This document shows positions 25,038 to 34,743 of a stretch of DNA of 37,715 nucleotides, in pieces. How positions within the stretch are numbered: position 1 is the stretch's first letter; each line of letters begins with the position of its first letter. Location: assembly GCF_002154605.1 (NCBI RefSeq), contig NZ_MUNE01000137.1, positions 1 to 37,715 on the forward strand, given 5' to 3'. The DNA comes from Streptomyces milbemycinicus. GTDB lineage: Bacteria; Actinomycetota; Actinomycetes; Streptomycetales; Streptomycetaceae. The notes under the pieces are model-generated. The model saw nothing but the letters and a program-made list of their open reading frames with translations, searched no databases and was not told the origin of the DNA. The position numbers were made by a program, and so were the translations under genes.

Positions 25038-26690
25038 ATGAACGCAGATGGCCGCAGCAGGCTCGACCAGCTGCCGGAGTGGAACGCACTGGCCGCACAC
25101 CGCCAGGAGCTGGGTGACGCGCAGCTGCGCGAGCTGTTCGCCCAGGACCCCGAGCGCGCGGAGCGGTTCACCGTTCAGGTCGGCGACCTCCACCTGGACT
25201 ACTCCAAGCACCTGGTGACCGACGAGACCCTGCGCCTGCTGCGGGAGCTGGCCCAGGCGACCGGGGTGACCCAGCTGCGGGACGCCATGTTCCGGGGCGA
25301 GAAGATCAACACCACCGAGGACCGGTCGGTCCTCCATGTCGCCCTGCGCGCGCCCCACTCCGCGGTCATCGAGTCCGACGGCAAGGACGTCATCCCCGAA
25401 GTGCACGCGGTGCTCACCAAGATGGGCCCCTTCGTCGACCGGATCCACTCGGGGGAGTGGAGGGGCCACACCGGCGAGCGCATCAAGAACATTGTCAACA
25501 TCGGCATCGGCGGCTCCGACCTGGGCCCGGCGATGGCGTTCGAGGCGCTGCGCGCCTACACCCACCGCGAGTTGCAGTTCCGCTTTGTCTCCAATGTGGA
25601 CGGGGCGGATCTGCATGAGGCGCTGCGCGGGCTCGACCCGGCCGAGACGCTGTTCGTCATCGCCTCCAAGACCTTCACCACCATCGAGACCATCACCAAC
25701 GCCACTTCCGCCCGCCGCTGGCTGCTGAGGGGTCTGGAGGCAGGCCAGGAGGCGGTCGCCAAGCACTTCGTGGCGCTGTCGACCAACGCGGAGAAGGTCG
25801 CCGAGTTCGGCATCAACACCGACAACATGTTCGAGTTCTGGGACTGGGTCGGCGGGCGCTACTCCTTCGATTCGGCCATCGGCCTGTCCCTGATGATCGC
25901 CATCGGCCAGGAGCACTTCCGCGAGATGCTGGCCGGCTTCCACCTCGTCGACGAGCACTTCCGCTGTGCCCCGCCCGAGGAGAACGCGCCGATGTTGCTC
26001 GGGCTGCTGGGCATCTGGTACGGGCAGTTCTTCGATGCGCAGGCGCATGCCGTGCTGCCGTACTCGCACTATCTGTCGAAGTTCACCGCGTATCTCCAGC
26101 AGTTGGACATGGAGTCCAACGGCAAGTCGGTGGACCGCGAGGGCAATCCGGTCGGCTGGCAGACCGGCCCGGTGGTCTGGGGCACCCCCGGCACCAACGG
26201 TCAGCACGCCTACTACCAACTGCTCCACCAGGGCACCAAGATGATCCCGGCCGATCTGATCGGCTTCGCCAACCCGGTGGCGGACCTGTCCCCAAAGCTC
26301 GCCGGCCACCATGACCTGCTGATGGCCAACCTCTTCGCCCAGGGCCAGGCGCTGGCGTTCGGCAAGACGGCGGAGGAGGTGGCCGCCGAGGGGGTGGCGC
26401 CGGAGCTGGTGCCGCACAAGACCTTCCCCGGCAACCGCCCCACGACCACGATCCTGGCCGCCGAGCTGAGCCCGTCGGTGCTGGGCCAGCTGATCGCGCT
26501 CTACGAGCACAAGGTGTTCGTCCAGGGCGCCGTCTGGAACATCGACTCGTTCGACCAGTGGGGGGTCGAGCTCGGCAAGGTCCTCGCCAAGCGCGTCGAG
26601 CCCGCCCTCACCGAGGGCGCCGAGGTGCCGGGGCTCGACGCCTCCACGGCGAGGCTGGTCGCCACGTACCGCTCGCTGCGCGGGCGCTGA
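25038..26690 (+). CDS. pgi: Glucose-6-phosphate isomerase
   Basis: A 550-residue classical (non-cupin) phosphoglucose isomerase interconverting glucose-6-phosphate and fructose-6-phosphate. Blocks visible: [18 protein letters not shown], the phosphate-binding [30 protein letters not shown], the catalytic-Glu segment [40 protein letters not shown] with the ring-opening His, and the C-terminal [16 protein letters not shown] with the catalytic Lys region. Length and sequence match the Streptomyces enzyme beginning MNADGR. The ATG at 25038 has only a weak ribosome site. It ends at a strong terminator facing the pentose phosphate operon, whose first enzyme Zwf competes for the same substrate. Confidence 0.97.
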   Translation: MNADGRSRLDQLPEWNALAAHRQELGDAQLRELFAQDPERAERFTVQVGDLHLDYSKHLVTDETLRLLRELAQATGVTQLRDAMFRGEKINTTEDRSVLHVALRAPHSAVIESDGKDVIPEVHAVLTKMGPFVDRIHSGEWRGHTGERIKNIVNIGIGGSDLGPAMAFEALRAYTHRELQFRFVSNVDGADLHEALRGLDPAETLFVIASKTFTTIETITNATSARRWLLRGLEAGQEAVAKHFVALSTNAEKVAEFGINTDNMFEFWDWVGGRYSFDSAIGLSLMIAIGQEHFREMLAGFHLVDEHFRCAPPEENAPMLLGLLGIWYGQFFDAQAHAVLPYSHYLSKFTAYLQQLDMESNGKSVDREGNPVGWQTGPVVWGTPGTNGQHAYYQLLHQGTKMIPADLIGFANPVADLSPKLAGHHDLLMANLFAQGQALAFGKTAEEVAAEGVAPELVPHKTFPGNRPTTTILAAELSPSVLGQLIALYEHKVFVQGAVWNIDSFDQWGVELGKVLAKRVEPALTEGAEVPGLDASTARLVATYRSLRGR

Positions 26691-26693
26691 CGA

Positions 26694-26738
26694 CGGACGG
26701 GCCGACCGGGCTTCTGCCCAGTCGGCCCGTCCGCTTTT
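26694..26738. terminator. Terminator shared by pgi and the pentose phosphate operon
   Basis: CGGACGGGCCGAC (26694-26706) pairs perfectly with GTCGGCCCGTCCG (26721-26733), an inner GGGC/GCCC stem extends it, and TTTT follows at 26735-26738. It lies between two convergent genes, 4 nt after the pgi stop and 29 nt from the pgl stop. Confidence 0.9.
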
Positions 26739-26766
26739 CAATTGTCAGGACTCGCTACGCGCCCGG

Positions 26767-27549
26767 TCAGGGCGACGCCGGGGGATACAGCTCGCGCGGC
26801 AGCCCCGCCGCGGCGGCCCGGTCCAGCAGCCACAGCGTGCGGCGGCGGCCGTACGCGCCCGCGGCCGGGGCCTGGATCTCCCCGGCCCCCGACAGCGCGA
26901 TCGTCACCGCCTTGGCCTTGTCCTCGCCCGCCGCCAGCAGCCAGACCTCCTGCGCCGCGCGGATCGCGGGCAGGGTCAGGGAGACCCGGGTGGGCGGGGG
27001 CTTGGGCGCACCGCGCACCGCCACCACCGTCCGCTCGGCCTCCCGTACGGCGGGCAGCTCCGGGAAGAGCGAGGCCACATGGGTGTCCGGGCCTACGCCC
27101 AGCAGCAGCACGTCGAAGGACGGCACCGCGCCGTGGTTCTCCGGCCGCGCGGCCCGGTTCAGCTCCTCCGCGTACGCCTCCGCGGCGGCCTCCACCTCGC
27201 TGCCCCACGGTCCGTCGGAGGCCGGCATCGGGTGCACCCGGGCCGGGTCCAGACCCACCGCGTCCAGCAGCGCCTCCCGTGCCTGGGTGACATTGCGGTC
27301 CGGGTGGCCTTCCGGCAGGAACCGCTCGTCGCCCCACCACAGGTCGAGCCGCGACCAGTCCACGGCGTCCCGGGCGGGCGCCTCGGCGAGCGCGGCCAGC
27401 AGGCCGTTGCCGTTGCGCCCGCCGGTCAGCACGACCGAGGCCGAGCCGCGGGCGGACTGGGCGTCCACGATCTTGGTGATCAGCCGGGCCGCCGCGGCCT
27501 GCGCCATCAGTTCCTTGTCGCGGTGGACCACGACCTGCGGAGCACTCAC
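26767..27549 (-). CDS. pgl: 6-phosphogluconolactonase
   Basis: A 260-residue SOL/DevB-type lactonase that hydrolyses 6-phosphogluconolactone made by Zwf. Recognisable blocks are VVLTGGRNGNGLLAAL (about residues 39-54), WSRLDLWWGDERFLPEGHPDRN (about 65-86) with the conserved WGDER, LLGVGPDTHVASLFP (about 149-163) and RVSLTLPAI. The second Gly-rich loop here reads GVGPDTHVASLFP; the usual family form is GhGxDGHxASLFP, so Thr replaces the second Gly of GPDGH. The GTG start overlaps the opcA stop as GTGA, so translation is probably coupled. Last gene of the tkt-tal-zwf-opcA-pgl operon. Confidence 0.93.
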   Translation of the reverse strand: MSAPQVVVHRDKELMAQAAAARLITKIVDAQSARGSASVVLTGGRNGNGLLAALAEAPARDAVDWSRLDLWWGDERFLPEGHPDRNVTQAREALLDAVGLDPARVHPMPASDGPWGSEVEAAAEAYAEELNRAARPENHGAVPSFDVLLLGVGPDTHVASLFPELPAVREAERTVVAVRGAPKPPPTRVSLTLPAIRAAQEVWLLAAGEDKAKAVTIALSGAGEIQAPAAGAYGRRRTLWLLDRAAAAGLPRELYPPASP

Positions 27550-28682
27550 GACGCAGCCTTGCCGACCGCGCCGCCCGTCCCCGCGTCACCGGCGCCGCCG
27601 GCCGTACGCGCCGGGGCCCCGGCCGCCTTGTGCGCAGGCTCCGGACGGGCCCCGCCACCGGGCTTACCCCTACTCCCACTCGCAGCAGCGCCGCCGGAGC
27701 CACCCCCGGTACCGGCACCGGCCCGCGCCGCGGGCTGTTCGGCCGGGCCGCTGATGCCCTTGCCGAGCCGGCTCACCCCGAACTTCACCGCCGAGGCGTA
27801 CATCTCGTCCGGGTCGAGACGGCGCAGCTCCTCCGCGATCAGCTCCGACTTGTCCCGCCGCTGCAGCGCGACATGCCGGTCCGGCTGCCCCGGCATCGCC
27901 AGCTCGGCCAGCGATCCGTTCGCCCGGTCCAGGCAGATCGTGCCGTCGGCCGTCTCCAGCCGTACCGCGGTCAGCCCCGGACCCTCCGAGACCTGCCGCT
28001 GCACCGGGACCCGCAGCCGCTCCGCGAGCCACAGGGCCAGCAGTTCGCCGCTGGGGTTGTACGCCTCACCCTCGACCACCGCGGAGGTGATCGCCGAGTG
28101 CTTCTGGTCCAGCGCCGCGGCCAGCACACTGCGCCACGGCGTGATACGGGTCCAGGCCAGGTCGGTGTCGCCCGGGGTGTACGTCCTGGCCCGCAGCGCG
28201 AGCGTGGCCACCGGGTCCTCGGTGGCCTGGGCGTCGGTGATCCGGCGGGCGGCCAGCCGGCCCAGCAGGTCCTCGCTGGGGTGCTCCGGCGCGTCGTCCG
28301 GCCACCACAGCACCACCGGGGCGTCCGGCAGCAGCAGCGGCAGCACCACCGACTGGGCGTGGCCCGCGAGCTCGCCGTGCAGCCGCAGCAGCACCGTCTC
28401 GCCGGTGCCGCTCTCGCCGGCGATCCGCACCTCCGCGTCCAGCCGGGCCATCTTGCGCTCGCGCGGTGAGCGCCCCGGCCGCTTGATGACGACCAGGATG
28501 CGCGACGGGTGCTCCTTGGACGCCTCGCTCGCCGCCTTCAGCGCGTCGTAGTGATTGCCCTCGTCGGTGACGATGACAAGGGTGAGCACCATGCCCACGG
28601 CCGGTATCCCCGCCGCCCTCCGCGCCTGCACCAGAGCAGCGTTGACCTGGCTGGACGTGGTGTCGGTGAGATCGATGTTCAT
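27546..28682 (-). CDS. opcA: Glucose-6-phosphate dehydrogenase assembly protein OpcA
   Basis: A 378-residue OpcA. In cyanobacteria OpcA is an allosteric activator and assembly factor of Zwf; actinobacterial homologues are always beside zwf and bind it. The N-terminal MNIDLTDTTSSQVNAALVQARRA and the RILVVIKRPG, VVLWWPDDAPEHPSEDLLGRLA and LDLAWTRITPWRSVLAAALD-like blocks match the family. Residues from about 320 to the end are a low-complexity Gly/Ala/Pro tail without obvious structure. The ATG at 28682 overlaps the zwf stop (ATGA), so synthesis is coupled to its partner enzyme. Confidence 0.94.
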   Translation of the reverse strand: MNIDLTDTTSSQVNAALVQARRAAGIPAVGMVLTLVIVTDEGNHYDALKAASEASKEHPSRILVVIKRPGRSPRERKMARLDAEVRIAGESGTGETVLLRLHGELAGHAQSVVLPLLLPDAPVVLWWPDDAPEHPSEDLLGRLAARRITDAQATEDPVATLALRARTYTPGDTDLAWTRITPWRSVLAAALDQKHSAITSAVVEGEAYNPSGELLALWLAERLRVPVQRQVSEGPGLTAVRLETADGTICLDRANGSLAELAMPGQPDRHVALQRRDKSELIAEELRRLDPDEMYASAVKFGVSRLGKGISGPAEQPAARAGAGTGGGSGGAAASGSRGKPGGGARPEPAHKAAGAPARTAGGAGDAGTGGAVGKAAS

Positions 28683-30214
28683 GGCCGACGCCAGCTCCGT
28701 CCGTCTCGTGCGAGCATCTCGTCCGCCGCCTTCGGCCCCCAGGTGCCCGCCGTGTACTGCTCGGGCTTGCCGTGCTGGTCCCAGTAGGCCTCGACGGGGT
28801 CGAGGATCCGCCAGGACTCCTCCACCTCCTGGTGACGGGGGAAGAGGTTGGCGTCGCCGAGCAGAACGTCGAGCAGCAGCCGCTCGTAGGCCTCGGGGCT
28901 GGACTCGGTGAAGGACTCGCCGTAGGCGAAGTCCATCGTCACGTCCCGGATCTCCATGGAGGTGCCGGGCACCTTGGAGCCGAACCGGATGGTGATGCCC
29001 TCGTCCGGCTGCACCCGGATGACCAGGGCGTTCTCCCCGAGCTCCTGGGTGTCGGTGGTGTCGAAGGGGGAGTGCGGGGCGCGCTGGAAGACCACTGCGA
29101 TCTCGGTGACCCGCCGCCCGAGCCGCTTGCCCGCACGCAGGTAGAAGGGGACGCCCGCCCAGCGGCGGTTGTCGATCTCCAGCTTGATCGCGGCATAGGT
29201 GTCGGTCTTGGAGTTGGGGTCGATGCCCTCCTCCTCCAGATAGCCCAGCACCTCTTCGCCGCCCTGCCAGCCGTGGGCGTACTGGCCGCGCACGGTGTGC
29301 TTGCCCAGCTCCCTCGGCAGCTTGACGGCCTTCAGCGCCTTGAGCTTCTCGGTGACCAGCGCGGTGGCGTCGAAGGAGGAGGGCTCCTCCATGGCGGTCA
29401 GCGCGAGGAGCTGCAGCAGATGGTTCTGGATGACGTCGCGCGCGGCGCCGATACCGTCGTAGTAGCCGGCCCGGCCGCCGATGCCGATGTCCTCGGCCAT
29501 GGTGATCTGTACATGGTCGACGTACGACCGGTTCCACAGCGGCTCGAACATGGTGTTGGCGAAGCGCAGCGCCAGGATGTTCTGGACCGTCTCCTTGCCC
29601 AGGTAGTGGTCGATCCGGAAGACGTCGCTCGGCCGGAAGACCTCGTGGACGACCTGGTTGAGCTCCTGGGCGCTGGTCAGGTCGTGACCGAAGGGCTTCT
29701 CGATGACGGCGCGCCGCCAGGAGTCGCCGGGCCCGGAGGACAGGCCGTGCTTCTTGAGCTGCTGGACGACGGAGGGGAAGAATTTCGGCGGGACCGACAG
29801 ATAGAAGGCGAAGTTGCCGCCCGTGCCGCGCGCCTTGTCCAGCTCGTCGACCGTCTCCCGCAGCTTCTCGAACGCCTCGTCGTCGGAGAACTCGCCGGGC
29901 ACGAAGCGGAACCCCTCGGCGAGCTGCTGCCAGACCTCCTCACGGAAGGGGGTCCTGGCGTGTTCCTTGACCGCCTCGTGCACGACCTGGGCGAAGTCCT
30001 CGTTCTCCCAGTCGCGGCGGGCGAAGCCGACGAGCGAGAAGCCCGGCGGCAGCAGGCCGCGATTGGCCAGGTCGTAGACGGCCGGCATCAGTTTCTTGCG
30101 GGACAAGTCGCCCGTGACGCCGAAGATGACCAGGCCGGACGGCCCCGCGATGCGCGGAAGCCGCCGGTCCCGGGGGTCACGCAGCGGATTGGCTCCGCTC
30201 GTGGAAAGTGACAA
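28679..30214 (-). CDS. zwf: Glucose-6-phosphate 1-dehydrogenase
   Basis: A 511-residue G6PDH, the NADP-reducing entry step of the oxidative pentose phosphate pathway. Nucleotide fingerprint GVTGDLSRKKL (residues 32-42), EKPFGHDL (172-179) and the active-site signature RIDHYLGKE (200-208, with H203) are intact, and the C-terminal half follows the family to the final GRSWRRP. The TTG at 30214 is taken as start because GGAGG lies 11 nt upstream inside the end of tal and no nearer ATG or GTG has a ribosome site. The first ~20 residues are weakly conserved, so this is uncertain by a few codons. There are 6 nt after tal and a 4-nt overlap with opcA. Confidence 0.96.
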   Translation of the reverse strand: MSLSTSGANPLRDPRDRRLPRIAGPSGLVIFGVTGDLSRKKLMPAVYDLANRGLLPPGFSLVGFARRDWENEDFAQVVHEAVKEHARTPFREEVWQQLAEGFRFVPGEFSDDEAFEKLRETVDELDKARGTGGNFAFYLSVPPKFFPSVVQQLKKHGLSSGPGDSWRRAVIEKPFGHDLTSAQELNQVVHEVFRPSDVFRIDHYLGKETVQNILALRFANTMFEPLWNRSYVDHVQITMAEDIGIGGRAGYYDGIGAARDVIQNHLLQLLALTAMEEPSSFDATALVTEKLKALKAVKLPRELGKHTVRGQYAHGWQGGEEVLGYLEEEGIDPNSKTDTYAAIKLEIDNRRWAGVPFYLRAGKRLGRRVTEIAVVFQRAPHSPFDTTDTQELGENALVIRVQPDEGITIRFGSKVPGTSMEIRDVTMDFAYGESFTESSPEAYERLLLDVLLGDANLFPRHQEVEESWRILDPVEAYWDQHGKPEQYTAGTWGPKAADEMLARDGRSWRRP

Positions 30215-30220
30215 GGTCTC

Positions 30221-31363
30221 TCACGCCTCCGAAGGAGCGAGGCGGCCCAGCTCCGCCTCAGTGGACTTCAGCAGGTCGTTCCAGGACGTCTCGAACTTCT
30301 CGACGCCCTCGTCCTCGAGGAGCTGTACAACGTCATCGTACGAGATTCCGACCCCGGCGAGCGCGACGAGATCGGCCTTGGCCTGCTCGTATGTACCGCG
30401 CACCGCGTCACCGGTGATCTGGCCGTGGTCGGCGACGGCCTCCAGGGTGGCCTCCGGCATGGTGTTGACCGTGCCCGGGGCGACCAGGTCGTCCACGTAG
30501 AGCGTGTCCTTGTAGGCCGGGTCCTTGACGCCGGTGGAGGCCCACAGCGGACGCTGCTTGTTGGCGTTGGCCCGGTCCAGGGCGGCCCAGCGCTCCGACG
30601 GCGGCGTCGACTTGTCGTGCGAGCCGAACACCTCCTCGTACGCCTGGTAGGCGAGGCGGGCGTTGGCCAGGGCGGCCTTGCCGCGCAGCGCCTTGGCCTC
30701 GTCGGTGCCCAGCTTGTCGAGGCGCTTGTCGATCTCGGTGTCCACGCGGGACACGAAGAAGGACGCCACCGAGTGGATCTTCTGCAGGTCGAGCCCCGCG
30801 GCCTTGGCCTTCTCCAGACCGGCCAGGAAGGCGCCCATGACCTCGCGGTAGCGCTCCAGCGAGAAGATCAGCGTGACGTTGACGCTGATGCCGAGCCCGA
30901 TCACCTCGGTGATCGCGGGCAGGCCCGCCTTGGTGGCCGGGATCTTGATGAAGGTGTTGGGCCGGTCCACCAGCCAGGCCAGCTGCTTGGCCTCGGCGAT
31001 GGTGGCCGCCGTGTTGTGCGCCAGGCGCGGGTCCACCTCGATGGAGACCCGGCCGTCCTGGCCGCCGGTCGCGTCGTAGACCGGTCGCAGGATGTCGGCG
31101 GCGTCCCGGACGTCCGCCGTGGTGATCATGCGAACGGCCTCGTCGACGGTGACCTTGCGGGTGGCGAGGTCGGCCACCTGCTGCTGGTAGCCGTCGGCGC
31201 CTGCGATCGCCTTCTGGAAGATCGACGGGTTGGTGGTCACGCCCACCACATGGCTCTCGTCGATCAGCTCGGCGAGGTTGCCGGATGTGATGCGCTTGCG
31301 CGAAAGGTCGTCGAGCCAGACCGCGACGCCTGCGTCGGCCAGCCGCTTGAGTGCGTCTGTCAT
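30221..31363 (-). CDS. tal: Transaldolase
   Basis: A 380-residue transaldolase of the longer actinobacterial/cyanobacterial subfamily, moving a dihydroxyacetone unit from sedoheptulose-7-phosphate to glyceraldehyde-3-phosphate. GVTTNPSIF (residues 41-49) is the first signature. The Schiff-base lysine is K140 in [12 protein letters not shown] (136-147). [17 protein letters not shown] and [17 protein letters not shown] complete the barrel signatures. The ATG at 31363 has AGGAG about 10 nt upstream. It lies 44 nt downstream of tkt and 6 nt before zwf, so the non-oxidative and oxidative branches share one transcript. Confidence 0.97.
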   Translation of the reverse strand: MTDALKRLADAGVAVWLDDLSRKRITSGNLAELIDESHVVGVTTNPSIFQKAIAGADGYQQQVADLATRKVTVDEAVRMITTADVRDAADILRPVYDATGGQDGRVSIEVDPRLAHNTAATIAEAKQLAWLVDRPNTFIKIPATKAGLPAITEVIGLGISVNVTLIFSLERYREVMGAFLAGLEKAKAAGLDLQKIHSVASFFVSRVDTEIDKRLDKLGTDEAKALRGKAALANARLAYQAYEEVFGSHDKSTPPSERWAALDRANANKQRPLWASTGVKDPAYKDTLYVDDLVAPGTVNTMPEATLEAVADHGQITGDAVRGTYEQAKADLVALAGVGISYDDVVQLLEDEGVEKFETSWNDLLKSTEAELGRLAPSEA

Positions 31364-31407
31364 CGGGATTGCATCTCCTACTCGTCGCTACAAGGTCGTA
31401 TACGGCG

Positions 31408-33486
31408 TCAGCGCCCGGCGGTCTCAAGCGACTCGCGGGCGGCGGTGGCGACGGCGTCCGCGGTCAGGCCGAACTCCCGGTAGAGCACCTTGTAGTCGGC
31501 GGAGGCGCCGAAGTGCTCGAGGGAGACGACGCGGCCGGTCTCGCCCACAAAGCGGTACCAGGTCAGGCCGATGCCCGCCTCGACCGCCACCCGGGCCTTC
31601 ACCGACGGCGGCAGCACGCTGTCCCGGTACGCCTGGTCCTGCTCCTCGAACCACTCGACCGAGGGCATCGAGACCACACGGGTCGGGATCCCGGAGGCCT
31701 GCAGCTGCTCGCGCGCCTCGACGGCGAGCTGCACCTCGGACCCGGTGCCGATGAGGATCACCTGCGGAGCGCCGCCCTCGGCCTCGGCGAGCACATAGCC
31801 GCCCTTGGCCGCGTCCTCGTTGGGCTCGTACGTCGGCACGTTCTGCCGGGTCAGCGCGAGGCCGTGCGGGGCCGGCTGGTCGCTGTGGCGGCGGGTGATC
31901 TCACGCCAGGCGATGGCGGTCTCGTTGGCGTCGGCCGGGCGGACGATGTTCAGGCCCGGGATGGCGCGCAGCACGGACAGGTGCTCGACCGGCTGGTGGG
32001 TCGGGCCGTCCTCGCCCAGGCCGATGGAGTCGTGCGTCCACACATAGGTGACGGGGAGCTTCATCAGCGCGGCGAGCCGGACGGCGGGGCGCATGTAGTC
32101 GGAGAAGACCAGGAAGGTGCCGCCGTAGATACGGGTGTTGCCGTGCAGCGCCACACCGTTCATGGTCGAGCCCATGGCGTGCTCGCGGATGCCGAAGTGC
32201 ACCGTGCGGCCGTACGGGTCGGCCTCGGGAAGCGGGTTGTCCTTGGGGAGGAAGGACGAGGACGCGTCGATGGTGGTGAGGTTCGAGCCCGCGAGGTCGG
32301 CGGAGCCGCCCCACAGCTCGGGGAGCACCCCGCCGAGCGCCTTGAGGACCTGGCCGGAGGCCTTGCGGGTGGCCACGTCCTTGCCCGGCTCGAAGACCGG
32401 GATCGCCTTGTCCCAGCCCGCGGGCAGCTCACCGGCGGTGATCCGGTCGAACTCGGCGGCGCGCTCGGGGTTGTTGTTCCGCCAGTCCTGGAGCTTCTTG
32501 TCCCAGGCGGCGCGGGCTTCGCGGCCGCGGTCGGCCAGCGAGCGGGTGTGGGCGATGACCGACTCGTCGACCTCGAAGTTCTTCTCGGGGTCGAAGCCCA
32601 TGACGCGCTTGGTCGCCGCGACCTCGTCGGCGCCGAGCGCCGAGCCGTGGGCGGCCTCGGTGTTCTGCGCGTTCGGCGCGGGCCAGGCGATGATCGTACG
32701 GGCGGCGATGATCGAGGGGCGCTCGGTCTCGGCCTGCGCCGCCTTGAGCGCCGCGTACAGCGCGTGGACGTCGAAGTCGCCGTTCTCCGCCTGCTCGATG
32801 CGCTGGACATGCCAGCCGTACGCCTCGTAGCGCTTCAGCACATCCTCGGAGAAGGCGGTCGCGGTGTCGCCCTCGATCGAGATGTGGTTGTCGTCGTACA
32901 GCGCGATCAGATTGCCGAGCTTCTGGTGGCCGGCCAGCGAGGAGGCCTCCGCGGAGATGCCCTCCTCCAGGTCGCCGTCGGAGACGATCGCCCAGATGGT
33001 GTGGTCGAAGGGGGAGGTGCCCTCGGGCGCCTCCGGGTCGAACAGACCGCGCTCGTAGCGGGCGGCCATCGCCATGCCGACCGCGTTGGCGATGCCCTGG
33101 CCCAGCGGGCCGGTGGTGGTCTCGACGCCGACCGTGTGACCGTGCTCCGGGTGGCCCGGAGTCAGCGAGCCCCAGGTGCGGAACGACTTCAGGTCCTCCA
33201 GCTCCAGGCCGAACCCGCCCAGGTACAGCTGGACGTAGAGGGTCAGCGAGGTGTGGCCGGGGGAGAGCACGAACCGGTCGCGGCCCACCCATCCGGCGTC
33301 GGAGGGGTCATGCCGCATCAGCTTCTGGAAGAACAGATACGCGGCGGGGGCCAGGCTCATCGCGGTGCCGGGGTGGCCGTTGCCGACCTTCTGCACGGCA
33401 TCCGCGGCCAGGACACGCGCCGTGTCCACGGCGCGCTGGTCCACATCGGTCCACTCGAGGTCTGTGGTAGTCGGCTTCGTGCTCAC
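31408..33486 (-). CDS. tkt: Transketolase
   Basis: A 692-residue thiamin-diphosphate transketolase. Substrate and cofactor motifs in order are GNGHPGTAMSLAPAAY (about residues 36-51), GHTSLTLYVQLYL, ETTTGPLGQGIANAVGMA, the TPP motif SDGDLEEGISAEASSLAG...YDDNHISIEG (about 168-206), FGIREHAMGSTMNGVALHG with the catalytic Glu (about 422), and SIGLGEDGPTHQPVEHL. The GTG at 33486 starts MSTKPTTTDLEW; its ribosome site is not well placed, the best GAGGAG being ~15 nt upstream. First gene of the leftward pentose phosphate operon, divergent from ctaB with 291 nt between the two starts. Confidence 0.97.
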   Translation of the reverse strand: MSTKPTTTDLEWTDVDQRAVDTARVLAADAVQKVGNGHPGTAMSLAPAAYLFFQKLMRHDPSDAGWVGRDRFVLSPGHTSLTLYVQLYLGGFGLELEDLKSFRTWGSLTPGHPEHGHTVGVETTTGPLGQGIANAVGMAMAARYERGLFDPEAPEGTSPFDHTIWAIVSDGDLEEGISAEASSLAGHQKLGNLIALYDDNHISIEGDTATAFSEDVLKRYEAYGWHVQRIEQAENGDFDVHALYAALKAAQAETERPSIIAARTIIAWPAPNAQNTEAAHGSALGADEVAATKRVMGFDPEKNFEVDESVIAHTRSLADRGREARAAWDKKLQDWRNNNPERAAEFDRITAGELPAGWDKAIPVFEPGKDVATRKASGQVLKALGGVLPELWGGSADLAGSNLTTIDASSSFLPKDNPLPEADPYGRTVHFGIREHAMGSTMNGVALHGNTRIYGGTFLVFSDYMRPAVRLAALMKLPVTYVWTHDSIGLGEDGPTHQPVEHLSVLRAIPGLNIVRPADANETAIAWREITRRHSDQPAPHGLALTRQNVPTYEPNEDAAKGGYVLAEAEGGAPQVILIGTGSEVQLAVEAREQLQASGIPTRVVSMPSVEWFEEQDQAYRDSVLPPSVKARVAVEAGIGLTWYRFVGETGRVVSLEHFGASADYKVLYREFGLTADAVATAARESLETAGR

Positions 33487-33551
33487 CCTGAGTCAGGGCT
33501 CCTCTCCACAATGTCTATATCCCGGCGACGATGCGCACACCGGCGTTGTCG

Positions 33552-33557
33552 AGCCTA
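33552..33557 (-). promoter_or_regulatory. Candidate -10 element of the tkt operon
   Basis: On the minus strand TAGGCT lies about 65 nt upstream of the tkt start. A second A/T-rich candidate TATAGA lies closer, near 33515-33520. Neither has a good -35 partner, so the promoter is placed only approximately. Confidence 0.3.
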
Positions 33558-33696
33558 CCCCTGGAAGAACGCTCATCTTTTCGAGCGAGTACCCGACATC
33601 CCGGGAACGAATGCCGGAGATGCGGCATTCCCCCGAGGGCCGTGAGCTCGGCGAACACGAGCCGACCCCGGCGGCGGGCGGAGTATCCGCAACGTC

Positions 33697-33702
33697 TAGA
33701 GT
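33697..33702 (+). promoter_or_regulatory. Candidate -10 element of ctaB
   Basis: TAGAGT 76 nt upstream of the ctaB start is a plausible vegetative -10 sequence. The -35 region is entirely G/C and does not match. Confidence 0.3.
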
Positions 33703-33777
33703 GGCGTGGTACGCGCAAGTCTTTACCGGCTCTTCATGTCCGGTGCTTGCTGGTTCTTGCTTCTACCAGGGGTGTGC

Positions 33778-34719
33778 GTGACGGCCGTCGATTCCCGTCC
33801 TGCGGGGGTGCTCGATACGAGCCGGAGCCACCGGCCGCTCGGTGCCCGCGTCAAGGCTTTCGTGGCACTGACCAAGCCGCGTGTCATCGAGCTGCTGCTG
33901 ATGACGACGGTGCCGGTGATGTTCCTGGCCGCCAAGGGCGTCCCGGATCTGTGGCTGGTGCTTGCCACCTGCGTCGGCGGCTATCTGTCGGCCGGCGGCG
34001 CGGCCGCGTTCAATATGTATTACGACCGCGACATCGACGCGCTCATGGCCCGCACCTCGCAGCGCCCGCTGGTCACCGGCATGGTCTCGCCGCGCGAATG
34101 CCTGGTCTTCGCCTTCGCGCTCACCATCGGGTCCACCGCCTGGTTCTGGTTCCTGGTCAATCCGCTGTCCGCGGTTTTGTCGCTCGGCGCGCTGGTTTTC
34201 TACGTCGTCGTCTACACGATGTGGCTCAAACGGCGTACCGCGCAGAACATCGTGTGGGGCGGCATCGCCGGCTGTATGCCGGTGTTCATCGGATGGTCGG
34301 CCGTTACGAATTCGGTCTCCTGGGCCGCGGCGATTCTCTTCCTCGTCATCTTCTTCTGGACGCCGCCGCACTACTGGCCGCTGTCGATGAAGGTGAAGGA
34401 CGACTACGAGCGTGTGGGCGTGCCCATGTTGCCCGTGGTCGCGGGCAACAAGGCGGTCGCCCGGCAGATCGTCCTCTACAGCTGGGTCATGGTCATCGTC
34501 TCGCTGCTGCTGTGGCCGCTCGGCTACACCAGCTGGTTCTACCCGGTCGTGGCGGCGGCGCTGGGCGCGTTCTGGCTCAAGGAGGCGCACGGGCTGCAGG
34601 CGCGCGCCAAGGCCGGGATCACGGGGTCGGGGCTCAAGGAGATGCGGCTGTTCCACTGGTCCATCACCTATGTGTCGCTGCTGTTCATCGCCATCGCCGT
34701 GGACCCCTTCCTGCGCTGA
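33778..34719 (+). CDS. ctaB: Protoheme IX farnesyltransferase (heme O synthase)
   Basis: A 313-residue UbiA-superfamily prenyltransferase with about nine membrane helices, adding the hydroxyethylfarnesyl group to protoheme to make heme O for cytochrome oxidase. The two Asp-rich motifs are visible: [23 protein letters not shown] (about residues 79-101) and [21 protein letters not shown] (about 200-220). [17 protein letters not shown] starts the first helix. The GTG at 33778 is spaced 5 nt from AGGGG; GTG 33772 is also in frame and used in some annotations as MCVTAV. The next-step enzyme CtaA is 2 kb away on the other strand, and tkt is divergent, an arrangement conserved in Streptomyces. Confidence 0.96.
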   Translation: MTAVDSRPAGVLDTSRSHRPLGARVKAFVALTKPRVIELLLMTTVPVMFLAAKGVPDLWLVLATCVGGYLSAGGAAAFNMYYDRDIDALMARTSQRPLVTGMVSPRECLVFAFALTIGSTAWFWFLVNPLSAVLSLGALVFYVVVYTMWLKRRTAQNIVWGGIAGCMPVFIGWSAVTNSVSWAAAILFLVIFFWTPPHYWPLSMKVKDDYERVGVPMLPVVAGNKAVARQIVLYSWVMVIVSLLLWPLGYTSWFYPVVAAALGAFWLKEAHGLQARAKAGITGSGLKEMRLFHWSITYVSLLFIAIAVDPFLR

Positions 34720-34743
34720 TTACCAGCCGGTAGCATCGGCCTT

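Noticed and set aside
31351..33645. A 764-codon plus-strand frame opposite tkt
   Set aside because: Runs through a complete transketolase and has no recognisable domain.
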